A stretch of 64,000 nucleotides of DNA from Roseobacter sp. MH60115 (GTDB lineage Bacteria > Pseudomonadota > Alphaproteobacteria > Rhodobacterales > Rhodobacteraceae): positions 744,001 to 808,000 of the forward strand of contig NZ_JADOBQ010000001.1 in assembly GCF_015644665.1 (NCBI RefSeq). The letters are read 5' to 3'. The notes beneath the pieces are model-generated. The model worked only from the letters and a program-made list of their open reading frames with translations, was not told the DNA's origin and ran no database searches. The position numbers were made by a program, and so were the translations under genes. Shown here piece after piece: positions 34,596 to 43,051 of this stretch; the stretch's first letter is position 1; every line of letters starts with the position of its first letter.

Positions 34596-35992
34596 CCGCC
34601 GATATTGCCGCCGCCAAGGCCGCGCTTTCCCATCTCGACCTTGAAGATACGGGCGCAGGCATCAAAGCCAAGAGCCGGGATTTCTTCTGGTACTCACCCG
34701 TGCTCAAGGCGCGGCTGGACGAGGTCACAGCCGATTTCGTCGTCAGCCCGCGCAGCGAGGCCGAGGTCATTGAGGTGCTGAAGGTCTGCTATGCCCATGA
34801 CGTGCCGGTCACCACGCGCGGGGCGGGCACCGGCAATTATGGGCAGGCGATGCCGCTTGCGGGTGGCTGTGTCATGCACCTGCGGCACATGACGGCGGTG
34901 AAGCAGATCCACCCCGGCCGCGTTGTGGTCGAACCGGGCTGCCTGCTCAAGGATCTCGATGCGGCCTGCAAGGCACACTCGGGCCAGGAAATCCGCATGT
35001 TCTCCTCCACCTGGGCGACGGCAACCATCGGCGGGTTCATCGCGGGGGGGTCGGGCGGCGTCGGCTCCTGCACTTGGGGGTCCTTGCGCGATCTGGGCAA
35101 TATCATCCGCCTGCGTGTCGTCACGATGGAAGAAGAGCCGCGCGTTCTGGACTTCCGGGGCGAGGAGCTGGCGCGGGTCAGCCACGCCTATGGCACCAAC
35201 GGGATCATCACCGAGGTCGAAATGCCGCTGGCCCCGGCCTATGACTGGGTCGAGATGTTCGTGGCCACCGATGACTTCATGCAGGCGGCGCGGTTTGCTG
35301 AAGAGCTGGCCAATGAAGATGGCATCCTGATCAAGCTCGCGACCGTTTTCGAGGCGCCCATCGCCAAGGAGTATTTTCAGCGGGTTGCCCCGCATGTGGA
35401 GGCAGACACCAACCTGATCGCCCTGATGGTGGCGCCGCAGTCCATGGACGGGTTCGAGACCTTTCTCGGGCGGCGCCCCGAGGCGCGGCTGATCTACCGT
35501 AGCGATGATCACGACTGGCCGCGCGGGCCCGGTATGATCTTTGAATACGGCTGGAACCACACGACGCTGCGCGCGCTGAAGGTCGACCCCAGCATCACCT
35601 ATCTGCAGGTGCGCTATGGCTTCCCGCAACATCTGGAGCTGATCGAGAAGATGCGTGACGCCTTGAGCCCCGAGGTTCTGCAGCATCTGGAGGTGATGAA
35701 GGAAAACGGCAAGATCATGTTCGCGGGCCTCAGCCTTGTGAAATTCACCAGTGAAGAACGGCTGGATGAGATCATCCGCATGCACGAAGAGGCGGGCGCG
35801 CTCGTCTTCAACCCGCACCGCTACACGCTGGAAGAAGGCGGCCGGCAGACAGTGGACGACCGCCAACTGGCCTTCAAGCGTGAAGCCGATCCCAAGGGGT
35901 TGCTCAACCCCGGCAAGATGATCGCCTGGGACGATCCGAACTGGTCGTTTGACCGCATGTACAGCTATCCGAAACTGCGGGCCGCAGAGTAG
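34592..35992 (+). CDS. FAD-linked oxidase (GlcD/VAO type)
   Basis: 466 residues. The FAD-binding PCMH domain carries TTRGAGTGNYGQAMPLAGG, VVEPGCLLKDLD and a Gly-rich GGFIAGGSGGVGSCTWGSL stretch. The C-terminal FAD-linked domain ends with NPGKMIAW, as in glycolate, D-lactate and related oxidases. It overlaps the amidohydrolase by 4 bases. In this operon it may oxidise a hydroxy-acid or ring intermediate. No partner glcE or glcF gene is present, so it is probably a single-chain enzyme. Confidence 0.82.
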   Translation: MTADIAAAKAALSHLDLEDTGAGIKAKSRDFFWYSPVLKARLDEVTADFVVSPRSEAEVIEVLKVCYAHDVPVTTRGAGTGNYGQAMPLAGGCVMHLRHMTAVKQIHPGRVVVEPGCLLKDLDAACKAHSGQEIRMFSSTWATATIGGFIAGGSGGVGSCTWGSLRDLGNIIRLRVVTMEEEPRVLDFRGEELARVSHAYGTNGIITEVEMPLAPAYDWVEMFVATDDFMQAARFAEELANEDGILIKLATVFEAPIAKEYFQRVAPHVEADTNLIALMVAPQSMDGFETFLGRRPEARLIYRSDDHDWPRGPGMIFEYGWNHTTLRALKVDPSITYLQVRYGFPQHLELIEKMRDALSPEVLQHLEVMKENGKIMFAGLSLVKFTSEERLDEIIRMHEEAGALVFNPHRYTLEEGGRQTVDDRQLAFKREADPKGLLNPGKMIAWDDPNWSFDRMYSYPKLRAAE

Positions 35993-35994
35993 GC

Positions 35995-36576
35995 ATGACC
36001 CGTGCGCTTGTCCTCTTTGCTCACCCTTGCGCGGAAAGCTTTTCCGCCGCGCTGCATGACTGCGTGGTCAAAAGATTGCGCGCGCGCGGGTGGGATGTCG
36101 ACGACTGTGATCTGAACGCGGAAGGGTTTGCCCCGGTCTTGACTGCCGTGGAACGCCGGACATATCACGATGCAGGGCACAACATCGCCCCGGTGGCGGA
36201 CTATGTGGCGCGGCTGCGACAGGCCGAAGCGCTGGTTTTGGTGTTTCCGGTGTGGAATTTCGGATATCCCGCTGTCCTGAAAGGATTTTTCGACCGTGTC
36301 TTCCTGCCCGGCGTGTCCTTCACCCTGCAGAATGGCAAGGTGATGCCGAACCTAACGCGCATCCGCAAGCTGGCAGCGGTGACGACCTACGGCGGCACGC
36401 GCCTTCGGGCGCTCATGGCGGGCGATCCGCCGCGCAAAACGGTGACCCGTGCGGTCTGGCACGTCTGTCGGCCTGAAAAGACCCGATACCTTGCGCTTTA
36501 TGATATGAACCGAGCGACGGACGGTCAGCGGGCCGGTTTTCTGTCGCGTGTCGATGCGGAAATGGAGAGGCTCTGA
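35995..36576 (+). CDS. Flavodoxin-fold NAD(P)H oxidoreductase (first copy)
   Basis: 193 residues. The NAD(P)H:quinone-oxidoreductase/KefF-like fold is shown by the N-terminal strand ALVLFAHPCAESFSAAL with the FMN phosphate loop, then VLVFPVWNFGYPAVLKGFFDRVFLPG. It likely supplies reduced FMN or reduces a quinone-like intermediate. It starts 2 bases after the FAD oxidase stop. The next gene encodes a paralogue, so the two may form a heterodimer. Confidence 0.82.
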   Translation: MTRALVLFAHPCAESFSAALHDCVVKRLRARGWDVDDCDLNAEGFAPVLTAVERRTYHDAGHNIAPVADYVARLRQAEALVLVFPVWNFGYPAVLKGFFDRVFLPGVSFTLQNGKVMPNLTRIRKLAAVTTYGGTRLRALMAGDPPRKTVTRAVWHVCRPEKTRYLALYDMNRATDGQRAGFLSRVDAEMERL

Positions 36577-37206
36577 ATGCGCGCGCTTGTTGTCTATTGT
36601 CACCCGAAGGAGTCCAGCTTCACCGCCGCCATCAGGGATGTCGTGGTGGACAAGCTGCGGGACGCGCAGGCGGAGGTGCGGGTGATCGACCTGTATCGTA
36701 GCGGCTTCGCGCCGGTGCTGACGGAAGCGGAACTGGACATCTATGAAGACACGCCTGCCAACCGCGCACCGGTGGCGCAGGATGTCGAGGACGTGCTGTG
36801 GTGTGACACGCTGATTTTTGTCTATCCGACCTGGTGGTACGGGCTGCCCGCGATGCTCAAGGGGTGGCTCGATCGCGTGCTCTTGCCGGATGTGGCGTTT
36901 CTGATGCCGGATGGGCAGAATGACAATATCCGCCCCGGGCTGACCCATATCACGCGGCTGGCGGTTTTCACGACCTGCGGGGCCAGTTGGTGGTTGACGC
37001 AGCTGATCGGATCACCGGGCAAACGCATGATCCTGCGCGGCGTGCGCGCCATCTGCGCCAAAAGGTGCAGGACCGCCTTTGCGGCGCACTACTTGATGGA
37101 CAGCTCCACGGAGGCATCCCGCCGCACCCATCTGGACCGCGTGGCCCGCAAGATGGAGGGTTTTATCGGGGCGCTGCCCGCAAGGCAAAAGGAGGCGCGC
37201 GCATGA
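36577..37206 (+). CDS. Flavodoxin-fold NAD(P)H oxidoreductase (second copy)
   Basis: 209 residues. Same fold and motif order as the previous gene: ALVVYCHPKESSFTAAI, then IFVYPTWWYGLPAMLKGWLDRVLLPD. The ATG follows directly on the preceding stop. The PTWWYGLPAMLKG form is the common one in KefF/MdaB-like enzymes, while the first copy has PVWNFGYPAVLKG. They are diverged paralogues rather than a recent duplication. It overlaps the oxygenase gene by 4 bases. Confidence 0.82.
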   Translation: MRALVVYCHPKESSFTAAIRDVVVDKLRDAQAEVRVIDLYRSGFAPVLTEAELDIYEDTPANRAPVAQDVEDVLWCDTLIFVYPTWWYGLPAMLKGWLDRVLLPDVAFLMPDGQNDNIRPGLTHITRLAVFTTCGASWWLTQLIGSPGKRMILRGVRAICAKRCRTAFAAHYLMDSSTEASRRTHLDRVARKMEGFIGALPARQKEARA

Positions 37207-38123
37207 TCCCGTTGCTGGACTGGGGGAAATTCACCACGGATCGCGCGGGCTTTCTCGCGGAACTGGGGCAGGCGGTCCGAGGGCCGGGGTTTTTCCTGCT
37301 GGAGAACCATACGGTGTCTGAGGCACTGCGCGCCCGCATCTTCGAGATGGCGGATGCTTTTTTCAGCCAGCCCATCGCGGAGAAACGCGCCCTGTCGATC
37401 CTGAACACGCCGCATTATCGCGGCTGGGCGGCGGAAGGCGACGAGTCGCTCGATGACAGCTCGGCGATGGTGGACCGCAAGGAAAGCTTCAACATCGGCT
37501 TTGATCTGGCCCCCGATGATCCACGCGTGTTGCGGGGCGAGCCCTTTCGCGGCGTGAACGTCTGGCCGCGGATCGACGGATTTCGGGAAACGGCGCTTGC
37601 CTATTTTGATGCGGCCCTGGCGCTGGGCGTCGATATCCACCGCGCCTTTGCCGCCGATCTGGGGCTGGAGGCTGAGCATTTCACGCCCGCCTTCAAAGAC
37701 CCTCTCGCGGCACTGCGGCTTTTGAATTATCCGCCGGGCTCCGGCGCGCAGAATGAGATCGGCGCGGGCGCCCATACGGATTACGGCGCGATCACGCTTT
37801 TGATGACCGATGGCGAGGCCGGATTGCAGGTCAAACCGCGCGGCGGGGACTGGACCGATGTGCCGCATGTGTCGGGGGCTTACGTGGTCAACATCGGCGA
37901 TTGCCTGATGCGTTGGACCAATGACATCTATGTCTCCACGCCGCACCGGGTGCTGCCGCCGAAGCGCCAACGCCGGTCCGTTGCCTTCTTTGTCGAAGCA
38001 CATCCCGATACGGTTGTGGCCGCCTTGCCGGGCACGGGGGAGCCGAAGTATCCGCCGGTGCGCGCGGCCGATTATCTTCAATCCCGACTCGACGCGACCT
38101 ACGCGCCGAAGGCTGCACCATGA
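37203..38123 (+). CDS. 2-oxoglutarate/Fe(II)-dependent oxygenase, isopenicillin-N-synthase family
   Basis: 306 residues from the ATG at 37203. Iron ligands are in AHTDYGAITLL (H-x-D) and STPHRVLPP (distal His). The 2-oxoglutarate-binding Arg and Ser are in QRRSVAFF. The N-terminal DIOX_N region is visible in VRGPGFFLLENHTVSE. The family hydroxylates or demethylates small molecules. In this operon it could open or demethylate the ring before deamination. It is ATGA-coupled to the creatininase-family gene. Confidence 0.86.
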   Translation: MIPLLDWGKFTTDRAGFLAELGQAVRGPGFFLLENHTVSEALRARIFEMADAFFSQPIAEKRALSILNTPHYRGWAAEGDESLDDSSAMVDRKESFNIGFDLAPDDPRVLRGEPFRGVNVWPRIDGFRETALAYFDAALALGVDIHRAFAADLGLEAEHFTPAFKDPLAALRLLNYPPGSGAQNEIGAGAHTDYGAITLLMTDGEAGLQVKPRGGDWTDVPHVSGAYVVNIGDCLMRWTNDIYVSTPHRVLPPKRQRRSVAFFVEAHPDTVVAALPGTGEPKYPPVRAADYLQSRLDATYAPKAAP

Positions 38124-38896
38124 GCGGTGCGCGCGACTGGGCGGATTTCAGGGCACCGGATTTCTCGGGCATTGACCCGATGAAGACCATCGCCATCCTG
38201 CCGACGGCGGCCATCGAACAGCATGGGCCGCATCTTCCCGTGGGGACCGATACGCTGATCGGGCAGGGCATGCTGGAGGAGCTGCGCCATCAGGCCCCCG
38301 ACGATCTGGACCTGCGGATTTTGCCCCTGCAGGCTGTGGGCAAGTCGAACGAACACCTTTGGGCAGCGGGCACCCTGACCTTCACGGCGGCAACGGCGCT
38401 GGCCGCCTGGACAGAGATCGGCCTCAGCGTGGCGCGGGCCGGCATCCGCAAGATCGCGATTGTGAATTCCCATGGCGGCAACCTCGATCTTGTGTCCATC
38501 CTGTCGCGCGAATTGCGTGTGCAGGCGGATATGCTGGCGGTCAAATGCCAATGGGGGGCGTTCGGGACGCCGGAGGGGATGTACTCCGATCAGGAGAAGC
38601 AGTTCGGCATTCACGGCGGCGATGTGGAGACATCGCTGATGCTGCATTTCCGTCCGGAAACGGTGGATATGGCGGCGGCGCAGGACTTTCGCTCCACCGC
38701 TGAACAGAGCGCGATTTCGCCCATCGGGCCGGTGTCGTACGGCTGGATCGCCAGTGATCTGAACCCCGAGGGCACGGTGGGCGAGGCGCATCTGGCAACG
38801 GCGGAGAAAGGGGCCGCAACCGCGCGGCACCAGGTGGCAGGTTTTGTCGATCTGTTGCGCAATATGGCGCAGACCGACCTTCCGCCGTCATCGTAA
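38120..38896 (+). CDS. Creatininase-family hydrolase
   Basis: 258 residues. Landmarks are LPTAAIEQHGPHLPVGTDT (metal-binding Glu/His/Asp), VNSHGGNLDLV and FGIHGGDVETSLMLHF (Glu ligand). The family includes creatinine amidohydrolase, formamide hydrolases of flavin/deazaflavin synthesis and MftE. It probably opens an amide or lactam bond in the pathway product. It overlaps the convergent exporter gene by 9 bases at the 3' ends. Confidence 0.86.
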   Translation: MSGARDWADFRAPDFSGIDPMKTIAILPTAAIEQHGPHLPVGTDTLIGQGMLEELRHQAPDDLDLRILPLQAVGKSNEHLWAAGTLTFTAATALAAWTEIGLSVARAGIRKIAIVNSHGGNLDLVSILSRELRVQADMLAVKCQWGAFGTPEGMYSDQEKQFGIHGGDVETSLMLHFRPETVDMAAAQDFRSTAEQSAISPIGPVSYGWIASDLNPEGTVGEAHLATAEKGAATARHQVAGFVDLLRNMAQTDLPPSS

Positions 38897-39775
38897 GAGC
38901 GCGGGTTTCGTCCTTATCAAGCGGGGCAGAGGGATCCTACCGCCCTGTCCCAGCCGGACGCTAATCAGGATGATAATGGCCCCGGCGATCTGCAGCGCTG
39001 TCAGCGTCTCGCCCAGCAGAAACCACCCCAGTAGAATGGCGGCCAGCGGGCTGAGAAACCCAAGGCTGGAGACTGCTGCAGGATCAATCCGCGCAATGCC
39101 TCTAAACCACAGGAAATAGGTCAGCGCGCCGCCGATCAACGACAGATAGGCGAGCCCGGCGAGGTTCGTCGCGCTGAGCGTGGGCCAGTCCGGCACCATC
39201 AACACCGCGACGGGGATCAGGAACAGCCCGCCCGCGGTGAGTTGCCAGGCGGTGAAGATCAGCAAGGGCACGTCCGGCTGCCATTTGCGCGTCAGCACGA
39301 CACCTGCGGCCATGGACGCAGCGCCGAGCAAGCCAGTAGCAATGCCCAGAGGGTCAAGAGAAGCCTCCGGTCGGAAGAGCAGCAACCCGACACCAAAGAG
39401 CCCAGCAAGGGCGGCAAAAATCGCCAGGGGGCGGATCGCCTGACCCAGAAGCCCGCGGGCCAGAAAGATCACCGCCAGCGGCTGGACCGCCCCCAACATC
39501 GCGGCAACACCGCCCGGCAGGCGGTAGGCGGCAACAAAGAGCAGGCTCCAGAACAGGCTGAAATTGAGGATGCCCAGCACGGCGACGCGCGCCCACCAGC
39601 GGCCTTCCGGCAGCTGACGCGCAAAGAGCATCAAGATCAGCCCGGCGGGCAGGGCGCGCAGCAGCGCGATCAGAAAAGGCGACTGACCGGGTAGCATCTC
39701 GGTGGTGATGATGTAAGACGATCCCCAGATGATCGGGGCCAGGGCGGTCAGCAGAATATCGGAGAGGCGTGGCAT
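38888..39775 (-). CDS. EamA/DMT-family transporter
   Basis: 295 residues, ten hydrophobic segments in two EamA halves. Landmarks are LAPIIWGSSYIITTEMLPG and a second-repeat LAGLAYLSLIGGALTYFLWFRGI (split across two helices), ending GWFLLGETLTALQIAGAIIILISV. The start at 39775 (MPRLSDILLTALAPI) lies next to the operator region; the upstream frame is shadow. It is divergent from a MarR regulator, a usual arrangement for a drug/metabolite exporter under local control. Confidence 0.88.
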   Translation of the reverse strand: MPRLSDILLTALAPIIWGSSYIITTEMLPGQSPFLIALLRALPAGLILMLFARQLPEGRWWARVAVLGILNFSLFWSLLFVAAYRLPGGVAAMLGAVQPLAVIFLARGLLGQAIRPLAIFAALAGLFGVGLLLFRPEASLDPLGIATGLLGAASMAAGVVLTRKWQPDVPLLIFTAWQLTAGGLFLIPVAVLMVPDWPTLSATNLAGLAYLSLIGGALTYFLWFRGIARIDPAAVSSLGFLSPLAAILLGWFLLGETLTALQIAGAIIILISVRLGQGGRIPLPRLIRTKPALLR

Positions 39776-39797
39776 GGCAAATCCATTTAGTTTGAAG

Positions 39798-39849
39798 TCA
39801 AGATATTTATCTTGATGCCAAGATAAGCGTAATAATCTTGACGTCAAGA
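39798..39849. promoter_or_regulatory. Three palindromic operators between the EamA and MarR genes
   Basis: Three perfect inverted repeats share the half-site TCTTG/CAAGA: TCAAGATATTTATCTTGA (39798-39815), TTATCTTGATGCCAAGATAA (39807-39826, 8-bp arms, 4-base centre) and TCTTGACGTCAAGA (39836-39849). The first two overlap. They fill most of the 96-bp divergent region, so MarR binding would control both genes. Confidence 0.75.
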
Positions 39850-39871
39850 CGGTTGCAGGCAAAAAGAGAAT

Positions 39872-40375
39872 ATGGATCACGTCGACAAGATTATCGCGCA
39901 ATGGGCGGCGGAACGGCCCGATCTGGACACTGCGCCCATGGCCGCCGTGGGGCGGGTGGCGCGGGTTGCGCAAATCTTCTCTGAAGGCATGGGCGCGAAC
40001 TTTCACGCGCATGGGCTGAACGCGGCATGGTTCGACGTTCTGGCGACCTTGCTACGGTCCGGGCCACCCTATCAATTGTCTCCGGGCCAATTGATCGACA
40101 GCACAATGGTCACTTCGGGGACCATGACCAACCGTATCGATAAGCTGGTCGCCGCAGGTTATGTGGCGCGCAAGGTCAACCCGGATGACAGCCGGTCCTT
40201 CCTCATTGCCCTGACGCCCGAGGGCAAGAGCGTGGTCGAAAACACGCTGCACGATCACGTGGAGACGCAGGAGCGATTGCTCAAGGCGCTGTCCGGTGAC
40301 GAACGCGATACCCTGACCCGGCTCTTGGCGCGCATCCTGTCGGATGCGGAAACGGCACCGACGACGGAAGACTAA
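39872..40375 (+). CDS. MarR-family transcriptional regulator
   Basis: 167 residues. Winged helix with LSPGQLIDSTMVTSGTMTNRIDKLVAAGYV and the wing RKVNPDDSRSFLIALTPEGK. It is divergent from the EamA exporter across three palindromes and probably represses both genes until a ligand binds. It overlaps the 3' end of glpR by 4 bases. Confidence 0.9.
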   Translation: MDHVDKIIAQWAAERPDLDTAPMAAVGRVARVAQIFSEGMGANFHAHGLNAAWFDVLATLLRSGPPYQLSPGQLIDSTMVTSGTMTNRIDKLVAAGYVARKVNPDDSRSFLIALTPEGKSVVENTLHDHVETQERLLKALSGDERDTLTRLLARILSDAETAPTTED

Positions 40376-41133
40376 TCGACGAGAACGACCTGTGTGCCCC
40401 AGGTCGCACAGCGCTCCGCCAGTTCGCGGGGCAGGGGCAGGTCGGTGAAGACTGTCGACAATGCGCGCATGGAGGCGATGCGGGCGGGGGCCGTGCGGCT
40501 GAACTTGGAATGGTCGGCGACCAGAAAGCATTTGCGGGATTGTGCGATGATGGTCTGGCTGACGCCGACCTCCTGAATGTCGAAATCGAGCAGGTCGCCG
40601 TCTTCGTCCATTGCGGAACAGCCGATCACGGCAATGTCGAACTTGAACTGCCGGATCGTGTCGATGGTGATGTTGCCCACCAGCCCGCCATCGGACCGCC
40701 GCAGCGCACCTCCTGTCACGATGATCTGACAGTCGGCATTGTCCACCAGAATATTGGCGATGTTCATGTTGTTGGTCACCACCATCAGGTCGCGATGATG
40801 CAGCAATTCGCGCGCAACGGCCTCGGTGCTGGTGCCGATGTTTAGGAAGACCGAACAGCCTTCGGGGATCTGTGCCGCACAGGCGCGCGCCATCGCCAGC
40901 TTGGCGGTTTGGTTCAGATTGCGCCGTTCGTCGTATTCGATGTTGGTGGTGCCTGAGGGGAGAATCGCGCCGCCATGCACACGTTCGAGTTTGTTCGCTT
41001 CGGCCAGTTCGGTCAGATCGCGCCGGATCGTCTGCAGCGTCACACCGAAGTGCTCCGCCAGGCCTTCAACGGTGACTTTGCCCTCGCGCTGCGCGATTTT
41101 CAGGATATCCGGGTGACGGAACGTCTGCGACAT
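40372..41133 (-). CDS. glpR: DeoR-family glycerol operon repressor
   Basis: 253 residues. The N-terminal helix-turn-helix is VTVEGLAEHFGVTLQTIRRDLTELAEANKLERVHGGA, the DeoR signature. The C-terminal sugar-phosphate-sensing domain has LNIGTSTEAVARELL and VTGGALRRSDGGLVG. It is divergent from glpD and the glycerol transport genes. It probably senses glycerol 3-phosphate and represses the operon, as GlpR does elsewhere. Confidence 0.9.
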   Translation of the reverse strand: MSQTFRHPDILKIAQREGKVTVEGLAEHFGVTLQTIRRDLTELAEANKLERVHGGAILPSGTTNIEYDERRNLNQTAKLAMARACAAQIPEGCSVFLNIGTSTEAVARELLHHRDLMVVTNNMNIANILVDNADCQIIVTGGALRRSDGGLVGNITIDTIRQFKFDIAVIGCSAMDEDGDLLDFDIQEVGVSQTIIAQSRKCFLVADHSKFSRTAPARIASMRALSTVFTDLPLPRELAERCATWGTQVVLVD

Positions 41134-41331
41134 TTAACTCCTCCTAACAGGGTGGGTAGCGGAAAAATGGTTCATTTCCAATGTTTTTTCCAACGTATGC
41201 ACCCGGGGGATGCGATGCACGGACATCGGCGGCGCCGAGGCATGTCTCCCGCAGAGCGGGAAAACTGCCGTCACGACAACAGGTTCGCATCTCATCGGAA
41301 CAGAACCTGAAAAACAGATATTATTCGATTT

Positions 41332-41361
41332 CGAGCAAAAGCGAACATAAACGAAAAAAAT
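41332..41361. promoter_or_regulatory. Three 10-bp direct repeats upstream of glpD, candidate GlpR operator
   Basis: CGAGCAAAAG, CGAACATAAA and CGAAAAAAAT follow each other without gaps, and a fourth CG begins the next period. The 10-bp spacing puts each CGA on the same DNA face, as expected for a cooperative DeoR-type repressor. They lie 71 bases before the glpD start. No clear -35/-10 pair was found. Confidence 0.5.
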
Positions 41362-41431
41362 CGCTTGATCCGCTGGAAACAGTGCGCTACCCATTCGTTC
41401 GTTGTTCACGCACATGGATTGGGAGGGTCTG

Positions 41432-43036
41432 GTGGCGTCGCTGCAAAAGCAATCCGACACATATGACCTGTTCATCGTGGGGGGCGGCATCAATGGATGC
41501 GGTATCGCCCGGGATGCGGCCGGGCGTGGTCTGAGCGTGGCGCTGGCCGAGATGAACGATCTCGCCTCGGCGACCTCGTCAGCCTCGACCAAGCTCTTTC
41601 ACGGCGGCCTGCGCTATCTGGAATACTTCGAGATCAATCTGGTGCGTCATGCCTTGGCGGAACGCGAGGTGCTGCTGAAAGCGATGCCGCATATCAGCTG
41701 GCCCATGCGGTTCGTGCTGCCCTATCACAAGGATATGCGGTTCGAAGGTTCGACACCGACCTCGCGCATTCTGAACACGCTGATGCCCTGGATGAAGGGG
41801 CGGCGTCCGGCTTGGCTGATCCGCTTTGGATTGATGCTTTATGACAATCTGGGCGGGCGGAAAATCCTGCCGGCGACTAAAACGCTGAACCTGAAAAACG
41901 GGGTCGAAGGCGCGCCGCTCGATGACCGGTTCGAGAAGGCCTACGAGTATTCAGATTGCTGGATCGAGGATTCGCGCCTTGTGGTTCTGAACGCTCGCGA
42001 TGCCGAGGCGCGCGGGGCCGATGTGATGGTGCGCACCAAGGTGGTCAGCGCCGCGCGGGTGGAGGATCTTTGGGAAATCACGCTCGAAGACATTGCGCGC
42101 GCGGAAACCAAGGTGGTGCGGGCGCGCATGCTGGTGAATGCCGGTGGCCCCTGGGTCGGCGATATCATCCAGCAAAAGGTGCGGATCAATTCCACCGAAG
42201 GCGTGCGTCTGGTGCGCGGCAGCCATATCGTGACCCGTCGTCTTTATGACCACGACAAATGCTACTTCTTCCAGGGCACGGACGGGCGCATCATCTTTGC
42301 CATTCCCTATGAGACGGATTTCACCCTGATCGGCACGACGGACGCGGAACACAGCGACCCGGGCGTGAAGCCCGAGTGCACCAACGAAGAACGCGACTAC
42401 CTGTTGAATTTCATCAACCAGTATCTCAAGCAGGATATTGGCCCCGAGGATGTGGTCTGGAGCTATTCCGGCGTGCGCCCGCTTTATGATGATGGGGCCA
42501 GCAGCGCGACAGCGGCCACGCGGGATTACACGCTGAAAGTGGATGATGCCGGTGGCGCGCCCATCCTCAACGTCTTTGGCGGCAAAATCACCACCTACCG
42601 CAAGCTGGCCGAGGACGCGATGGACAAGATCGTGCCGTTCTTTCCGGGCACCTCCGGCCATTGGACAGCCGGTGTTGCCCTGCCGGGCGGCGATTTCGCC
42701 GTCGACGGTTTCGACATGCTGGTCCGGCGGCTGCGCGAGGATTTCCCCTTTCTGACCGATTTCTGGTCGCGGCGTCTGGTCCGTGCCTACGGCACTGAGG
42801 CCTGGGACGTGATGGCGGGTGTCGAGACCGAAGCGGACATGGGGCAAGGCTTTGGCGCCAGCCTGACCGAGCGTGAAATCCGCTGGCTGCAGAAAAACGA
42901 ATACGCCCGCACCGCCGAAGACGTCGTCTGGCGGCGCAACAAGCTGGGGCTGAGACTGACAAAAGAACAAATTGCCGAGGTGGAGACGTTCATGCAGGAT
43001 CATCCTGCAGAACATTCATCCAACGCGGCGGAATAG
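41432..43036 (+). CDS. glpD: Aerobic glycerol-3-phosphate dehydrogenase
   Basis: 534 residues; oxidises glycerol 3-phosphate to dihydroxyacetone phosphate at the membrane and feeds the quinone pool. The FAD motif is FIVGGGINGCGIARDAAGRGLSV, continuing to ATSSASTKLFHGGLRYLE. Other GlpD blocks are NAGGPWVGDI, VRGSHIV, FFQGTDGRIIFAIPYE, GTTDAEHSDPG and SGVRPLYDD. The GTG at 41432 is chosen because GGGAGGG lies 4 bases before it. The ATG at 41414 has no ribosome site. Confidence 0.92.
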   Translation: MASLQKQSDTYDLFIVGGGINGCGIARDAAGRGLSVALAEMNDLASATSSASTKLFHGGLRYLEYFEINLVRHALAEREVLLKAMPHISWPMRFVLPYHKDMRFEGSTPTSRILNTLMPWMKGRRPAWLIRFGLMLYDNLGGRKILPATKTLNLKNGVEGAPLDDRFEKAYEYSDCWIEDSRLVVLNARDAEARGADVMVRTKVVSAARVEDLWEITLEDIARAETKVVRARMLVNAGGPWVGDIIQQKVRINSTEGVRLVRGSHIVTRRLYDHDKCYFFQGTDGRIIFAIPYETDFTLIGTTDAEHSDPGVKPECTNEERDYLLNFINQYLKQDIGPEDVVWSYSGVRPLYDDGASSATAATRDYTLKVDDAGGAPILNVFGGKITTYRKLAEDAMDKIVPFFPGTSGHWTAGVALPGGDFAVDGFDMLVRRLREDFPFLTDFWSRRLVRAYGTEAWDVMAGVETEADMGQGFGASLTEREIRWLQKNEYARTAEDVVWRRNKLGLRLTKEQIAEVETFMQDHPAEHSSNAAE

Positions 43037-43051
43037 AATTGGGGGACGGAC

